Shown: positions 6,660 to 10,401 of the stretch, piece after piece
How the letters are laid out: each line of letters begins with the position of its first letter
Numbering within the stretch: position 1 is the stretch's first letter
Assembly: GCA_017984035.1 (NCBI GenBank)
Contig: JAGOAF010000046.1
Location: 1 to 10,401 of the forward strand
Direction: 5' to 3'
DNA: 10,401 bases
Origin: Flavobacterium sp.
Lineage (GTDB): Bacteria > Bacteroidota > Bacteroidia > Flavobacteriales > Flavobacteriaceae
The notes under the pieces: generated by a model
Seen by the model: the letters and a program-made list of their open reading frames with translations, nothing else
Told to the model about the DNA's origin: nothing
The model's database searches: none
Made by a program: the position numbers and the translations under genes

Positions 6660-7613
6660 CTAAAACTTTATAAAGGGATGTTTCTCTTGCAATCTAGAGA
6701 TCTTCTCTTGTAATTTAGATTGAAATTTTTGATGGCTTTCAGCCAATGGATTGAAAGGTTTGTGCAACAAACTTTTCTGAATAGCCTCCACCTCATCTAG
6801 GGTTGACATTGCCGTTTCCGAAATAGAACTGGCTCTATATCGTTGCCATATATACTCAATCGCCATCGAACTTGGGTGCACTAAATCTTCCCCATAAAAA
6901 CGATAGTCGCGCAATTCATCCATTACAATTTCATAGGCCGGAAAGTAATTGGCTTTGTCCAACATATGATCAGAAAGTAAATTTTGCAAAGCGGTAATTA
7001 AATGCGCTTTACTACGTTGATTTTCAACAAAACCATCTTTAATGTGTCGCACGGGAGATAGTGTAAATACAAAAGAACAATTGGGATTGACTTTCCGAAT
7101 CGCATCTACGGTATTTTGAATAGCCGCTTCTATCGAAGCTACTGATAACAAATGCTTATCAAAATGGGATTGGGGCATTTTATGACAATTGGCCACAACA
7201 ACTCCGCTGTTTTTTTCTTGGTACACCCAAGCAGTGCCGTAAGTAATTAAAATATGGGAGGCGGCTTTTATTTTTTGATAGGTTACATCCAAACCAGCAT
7301 TCAACCGATCCAAAAACTCTTGCTGATTAGCCGAACTCAAATCAGAATGTACTTCGTAACAATGAAAGCGTTCGTTATGAAAAAAGACGTCTTCTTCGGT
7401 AAATTGCTTTTGATTTACAGCTCGAACGATTAATTTTTCGATAGAAACCGGATTAAAAATGATCCCAAATGGATTGGTCGTATTTTGAAATTTAAAATAA
7501 TCCAATCGCTCACCCATGTTCACGGCAAAACAGGAACCCAAAGTCAAAATTAACGAATCGTAATCTAACGGATGAATCGAATTGGGAATGGGTACAAGAG
7601 TGGTAAATTTCAT
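6660..7613 (-). CDS. GSCFA domain protein, SGNH-like hydrolase fold
   Basis: This 317-residue protein carries the family signature LTLGSCFA (23-30), followed by NPFGIIFNPVSI (47-58). GSCFA proteins are related to SGNH/GDSL hydrolases. Ser27 stands where the GDS nucleophile would be, and DLVHPS (243-248) resembles the C-terminal DxxH block, with Asp243 and His246 as candidate catalytic residues. ITYGTAWVY (123-131) and FTLSPVRH (183-190) are other conserved blocks. There is no signal peptide, so it appears cytoplasmic. The substrate is unknown; an esterase or acetyl-hydrolase role is inferred only from the fold. It lies 137 bases downstream of alaS on the same strand, behind a terminator, so it probably has its own promoter, though I see only degenerate TAnnTTTG candidates. 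Confidence 0.9.
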   Translation of the reverse strand: MKFTTLVPIPNSIHPLDYDSLILTLGSCFAVNMGERLDYFKFQNTTNPFGIIFNPVSIEKLIVRAVNQKQFTEEDVFFHNERFHCYEVHSDLSSANQQEFLDRLNAGLDVTYQKIKAASHILITYGTAWVYQEKNSGVVVANCHKMPQSHFDKHLLSVASIEAAIQNTVDAIRKVNPNCSFVFTLSPVRHIKDGFVENQRSKAHLITALQNLLSDHMLDKANYFPAYEIVMDELRDYRFYGEDLVHPSSMAIEYIWQRYRASSISETAMSTLDEVEAIQKSLLHKPFNPLAESHQKFQSKLQEKISRLQEKHPFIKF

Positions 7614-7688
7614 TTTGTATGTTTTGATACTACAAATTACACCTTTTAAATATAAAAAAGCTATTGGAACGATTATATTTTCTAGTCC

Positions 7689-7729
7689 AAAACAAAGCCC
7701 TTTAAAAGTGTACTACTTGAAAAGGGCTT
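7689..7729 (-). terminator. Intrinsic terminator after alaS
   Basis: AAGCCCTTT (7695-7703) pairs perfectly with AAAGGGCTT (7721-7729). A further 4-pair inner stem (AAGT 7706-7709, ACTT 7715-7718) forms past a small internal loop. On the minus strand the stem is followed by TGTTTT (7694-7689), a modest T-run. It lies 22 bases after the alaS stop. Confidence 0.75.
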
Positions 7730-7750
7730 GACTGTATTGGATACTTGTAT

Positions 7751-10387
7751 TTATTGTATAAACTCGACTGCTTTTGTTAAAGCTTCAGCAATTCCAGCTG
7801 CATTTTTTCCTCCTGCAGTAGCAAAGAAAGGCTGTCCTCCTCCTCCACCTTGAATGTACTTCCCTAACTCACGAACCACTTGACCTGCATTTAGGTTTTT
7901 GGCAGCTACTAATTCTTTCGAAATATAGCATGTTAACATCGGTTTGTCTTCTTCGGCAGTAGCCAAAACTAAAAACAAATTAGTACCTAAATTTCCTAAC
8001 TCATAAGCTAAATCTTTAGCACCTTCTGGATTTAATTCAACTTGAGTGGCCAAGAATTGAACCCCATTTACTTCTTGTATTTGAGAAGCCAAACTCGCTT
8101 TCAAATGCTTCACTTTGTCTTTCATCAAAGCCTCAATTTGCTTTGCCAACTTAGCGTTGTCTTCTTGCAAATTTTGAACCGCTTTCAAAATATCTTGTGG
8201 GTTTTTCAACGCCCCTTTGATCTCATTTAAGGTATTTTCATAGGAAGCGAAATGCGCTTTTACCGCATCACTTGTAATCGCTTCTATACGACGAATCCCA
8301 GCCGCAACAGCACCTTCAGATACAATTTTGAAATGCCAAATTTCAGCCGTGTTACTCACATGGATTCCACCGCACAATTCCATACTGTCACCAAATTTAA
8401 TCGCGCGAACAGTATCTCCATATTTTTCACCAAACAAGGCCATAGCACCTTCGTCTAAAGCTTGTTGAATTGGAATGCTACGTCTTTCAATTAATGGCAA
8501 TTGCTCTTGGATTCGAGCATTGACAAAATCTTCTACCGCTTGCAATTCTTCGTCGGTCATTTTAGCAAAATGAGAAAAGTCAAATCGCAAGTAATTTGGA
8601 TTTACCAAAGATCCTTTTTGCTCGACATGCGTTCCTAAAATATTTCTCAACGCTTGATGCATTAAGTGTGTAGCCGAGTGATTACGCGAAGACAAAGTTC
8701 TTAAATCGGTATTTACTTTTGCCACAAAACTAGCTGTTACATTTTCAGGTAATTGCTTCGCTAAATGCAAAATCAAATTATTTTCTTTTTTAGTATCAAT
8801 GATTTCAATGGTTTCATTCGCCGAAACTAAAGTTCCTTTGTCACCCACTTGTCCACCCCCTTCAGGGTAAAAAGGTGTAGCGTCTAAAACGATTTGGTAC
8901 AAAACACCATCTTTTTTACTGTCAACTTTTCTAATTCTCGAAATTTTAACTTCATTTTCGGTTTGGTCATACCCCACAAATTTTTCCACATTACCCGGAA
9001 TCAAAACCGACCAATCTTCAGTAGAAACTTCGGAAGCAGCACGCGAACGTGATTTTTGCTCTTGCATCGCTTTTTCAAAACCCGCTTCGTCTAATTGATA
9101 GCCTCTTTCTCGTAAAATCAAAGCCGTTAAGTCAATTGGAAATCCAAAAGTATCGTACAATTCAAATGCTTTTTCTCCTGAAATTTCAGTTCCAGCAGTT
9201 TGATTCATGACATTTTCCAGCAATTGCAATCCTTGATCCAAGGTTCTTAAGAAAGAAGCTTCCTCTTCACGAATCACATTGGTCACCAAGGTTTGTTGTG
9301 ATTTAATTTCAGGGAAAAATGCACTCATTTGATTCGACAATACCGCTACCAATTCATAAATAAAAGGTTCTTTGGTATTCAAGAAGGTAAATCCGTAACG
9401 GATGGCACGACGTAAAATTCGGCGAATTACATATCCTGCTCCAGTATTCGATGGTAATTGACCATCCGCAATGGCGAAGGCTACCGCACGAACGTGATCG
9501 GCCACTACACGAATGGCGATATTCGTTTTATTTTGCTCTTCAGAACTATTTTGTATTTCGTTTGAAGTATATTTTAAGCCTGTGATTTGCTCTACTTTTT
9601 CGATTAGCGGAGAGAACACATCCGTATCGTAATTCGAAGTTTTTCCTTGCAATGCCATACACAAACGCTCAAATCCCATTCCGGTATCGACGTGTTGTGC
9701 AGGTAATTTTTCTAAAGAACCATCCGCTTTACGGTTGAATTCCATAAATACATTGTTCCAAATTTCCACCACTTGAGGGTGATCGTTGTTCACCAAGCTT
9801 TTACCAGAAACCAACGCTTTTTCTGCATCTGAACGCAAGTCCACATGGATTTCTGAACAAGGTCCACAAGGCCCTTGGTCACCCATTTCCCAGAAATTGT
9901 CTTTTTTATTTCCTAAGATGATGCGGTCTTCATCGATCAATTCTTTCCATAAGTCCCAAGCTTCTTGGTCAAAAGGTACATTTTCGTCAGGATTTCCTTC
10001 AAAAACTGAAACGTACAAGTTTTCTTTTGGAATTTTATAGACTTCGGTCAATAATTCCCAAGCCCAGTTGATGGCGTCTTTTTTGAAATAATCGCCAAAA
10101 GACCAGTTACCCAACATTTCAAACATGGTGTGATGATAGGTATCAAAACCTACATCTTCTAAATCATTATGTTTTCCTGAAACACGAAGGCATTTTTGCG
10201 TATCGGCAATACGTTGGCTTTTTGGGGTTCCGTTACCTAAAAAGTATTCTTTAAACTGCGCCATTCCTGAATTATTAAACATCAGGGTTGGGTCGTCTTT
10301 TAGAACGATAGGTGCCGAAGGAACGATCAAGTGTCCTTTGCTTTGAAAAAAGTCCAAAAATTGTTTACGTACGTCTTGTGATTTCAT
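7751..10387 (-). CDS. alaS: Alanine-tRNA ligase
   Basis: This complete 878-residue cytoplasmic enzyme charges tRNA-Ala and clears mischarged Ser/Gly. The class II catalytic core (about 1-250) shows [10 protein letters not shown] (37-46), [13 protein letters not shown] (68-80), [18 protein letters not shown] (85-102) and DTGMGFERL (234-242). A tRNA-recognition region follows, with the Arg-rich [12 protein letters not shown] (321-332). The editing domain has the zinc ligands His570 and His574 (HSATH), and Cys672 and His676 (CGGIH). A coiled-coil linker (about 715-765) leads to the C-Ala domain, which ends with [16 protein letters not shown] (845-860). Length and motifs are all normal. The ATG at 10387 gives the family-typical start ([14 protein letters not shown]). 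The upstream 14 bases hold no recognisable promoter. A terminator follows the stop. Confidence 0.98.
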   Translation of the reverse strand: MKSQDVRKQFLDFFQSKGHLIVPSAPIVLKDDPTLMFNNSGMAQFKEYFLGNGTPKSQRIADTQKCLRVSGKHNDLEDVGFDTYHHTMFEMLGNWSFGDYFKKDAINWAWELLTEVYKIPKENLYVSVFEGNPDENVPFDQEAWDLWKELIDEDRIILGNKKDNFWEMGDQGPCGPCSEIHVDLRSDAEKALVSGKSLVNNDHPQVVEIWNNVFMEFNRKADGSLEKLPAQHVDTGMGFERLCMALQGKTSNYDTDVFSPLIEKVEQITGLKYTSNEIQNSSEEQNKTNIAIRVVADHVRAVAFAIADGQLPSNTGAGYVIRRILRRAIRYGFTFLNTKEPFIYELVAVLSNQMSAFFPEIKSQQTLVTNVIREEEASFLRTLDQGLQLLENVMNQTAGTEISGEKAFELYDTFGFPIDLTALILRERGYQLDEAGFEKAMQEQKSRSRAASEVSTEDWSVLIPGNVEKFVGYDQTENEVKISRIRKVDSKKDGVLYQIVLDATPFYPEGGGQVGDKGTLVSANETIEIIDTKKENNLILHLAKQLPENVTASFVAKVNTDLRTLSSRNHSATHLMHQALRNILGTHVEQKGSLVNPNYLRFDFSHFAKMTDEELQAVEDFVNARIQEQLPLIERRSIPIQQALDEGAMALFGEKYGDTVRAIKFGDSMELCGGIHVSNTAEIWHFKIVSEGAVAAGIRRIEAITSDAVKAHFASYENTLNEIKGALKNPQDILKAVQNLQEDNAKLAKQIEALMKDKVKHLKASLASQIQEVNGVQFLATQVELNPEGAKDLAYELGNLGTNLFLVLATAEEDKPMLTCYISKELVAAKNLNAGQVVRELGKYIQGGGGGQPFFATAGGKNAAGIAEALTKAVEFIQ

Positions 10388-10401
10388 TTGTAGTGTTTAT
10401 T

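Noticed and set aside
8042..10040. Plus-strand open frames inside alaS (8042-8230, 8252-8458, 9786-10040)
   Set aside because: Antisense to a fully conserved synthetase; no start context or domain.

Overview
The window looks like chromosomal DNA of a member of the Bacteroidota, most probably Flavobacterium or a close relative. The DNA is AT-rich. Starts are preceded by A/T-rich leaders rather than Shine-Dalgarno sequences, and several intergenic regions carry TAnnTTTG, the -7 element of this phylum. The protein families are typical flavobacterial ones: GSCFA, DUF5522, DUF4136, an MbnP-like lipoprotein, and a glucosaminidase-LysM lipoprotein. Most of the window is housekeeping. I see no mobile element, CRISPR array, tRNA or rRNA, and no gap of 300 bases or more without a gene.

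Left end (1-948). Two minus-strand genes face out of the window: a small membrane-anchored, cysteine-rich protein (432-806) and the start of a surface lipoprotein resembling the copper-binding MbnP family (1-308, cut by the window edge). The 123 bases between them hold overlapping inverted repeats and short direct repeats. A -7-like element and a weak Fur-box-like sequence lie upstream of the cysteine-rich gene. This is the part most likely to hide something undescribed, plausibly an envelope metal-handling module that continues beyond base 1.

Middle (949-5414). A secreted Spy/CpxP-like protein (949-1380) converges on hemL, and a strong bidirectional terminator separates them. Three minus-strand genes form a tight operon-like set: a fold-type II PLP enzyme of the ACC deaminase/D-cysteine desulfhydrase family (starting with TTG), a glucosaminidase-LysM lipoprotein that overlaps it by 8 bases, and hemL 17 bases further on. 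Divergent from this set are a 59-residue DUF5522 protein and a DUF4136 lipoprotein, the latter followed by a good terminator.

Right end (5415-10401). The plus-strand ilvA (threonine ammonia-lyase) converges with a GSCFA-family gene so tightly that their stop codons abut. Behind the GSCFA gene, on the same strand, is a complete alaS with its own terminator. The last 14 bases are alaS leader.

The genes do not form one pathway. ilvA feeds isoleucine synthesis, hemL feeds tetrapyrrole synthesis, alaS charges tRNA, and the lipoproteins act in the envelope.
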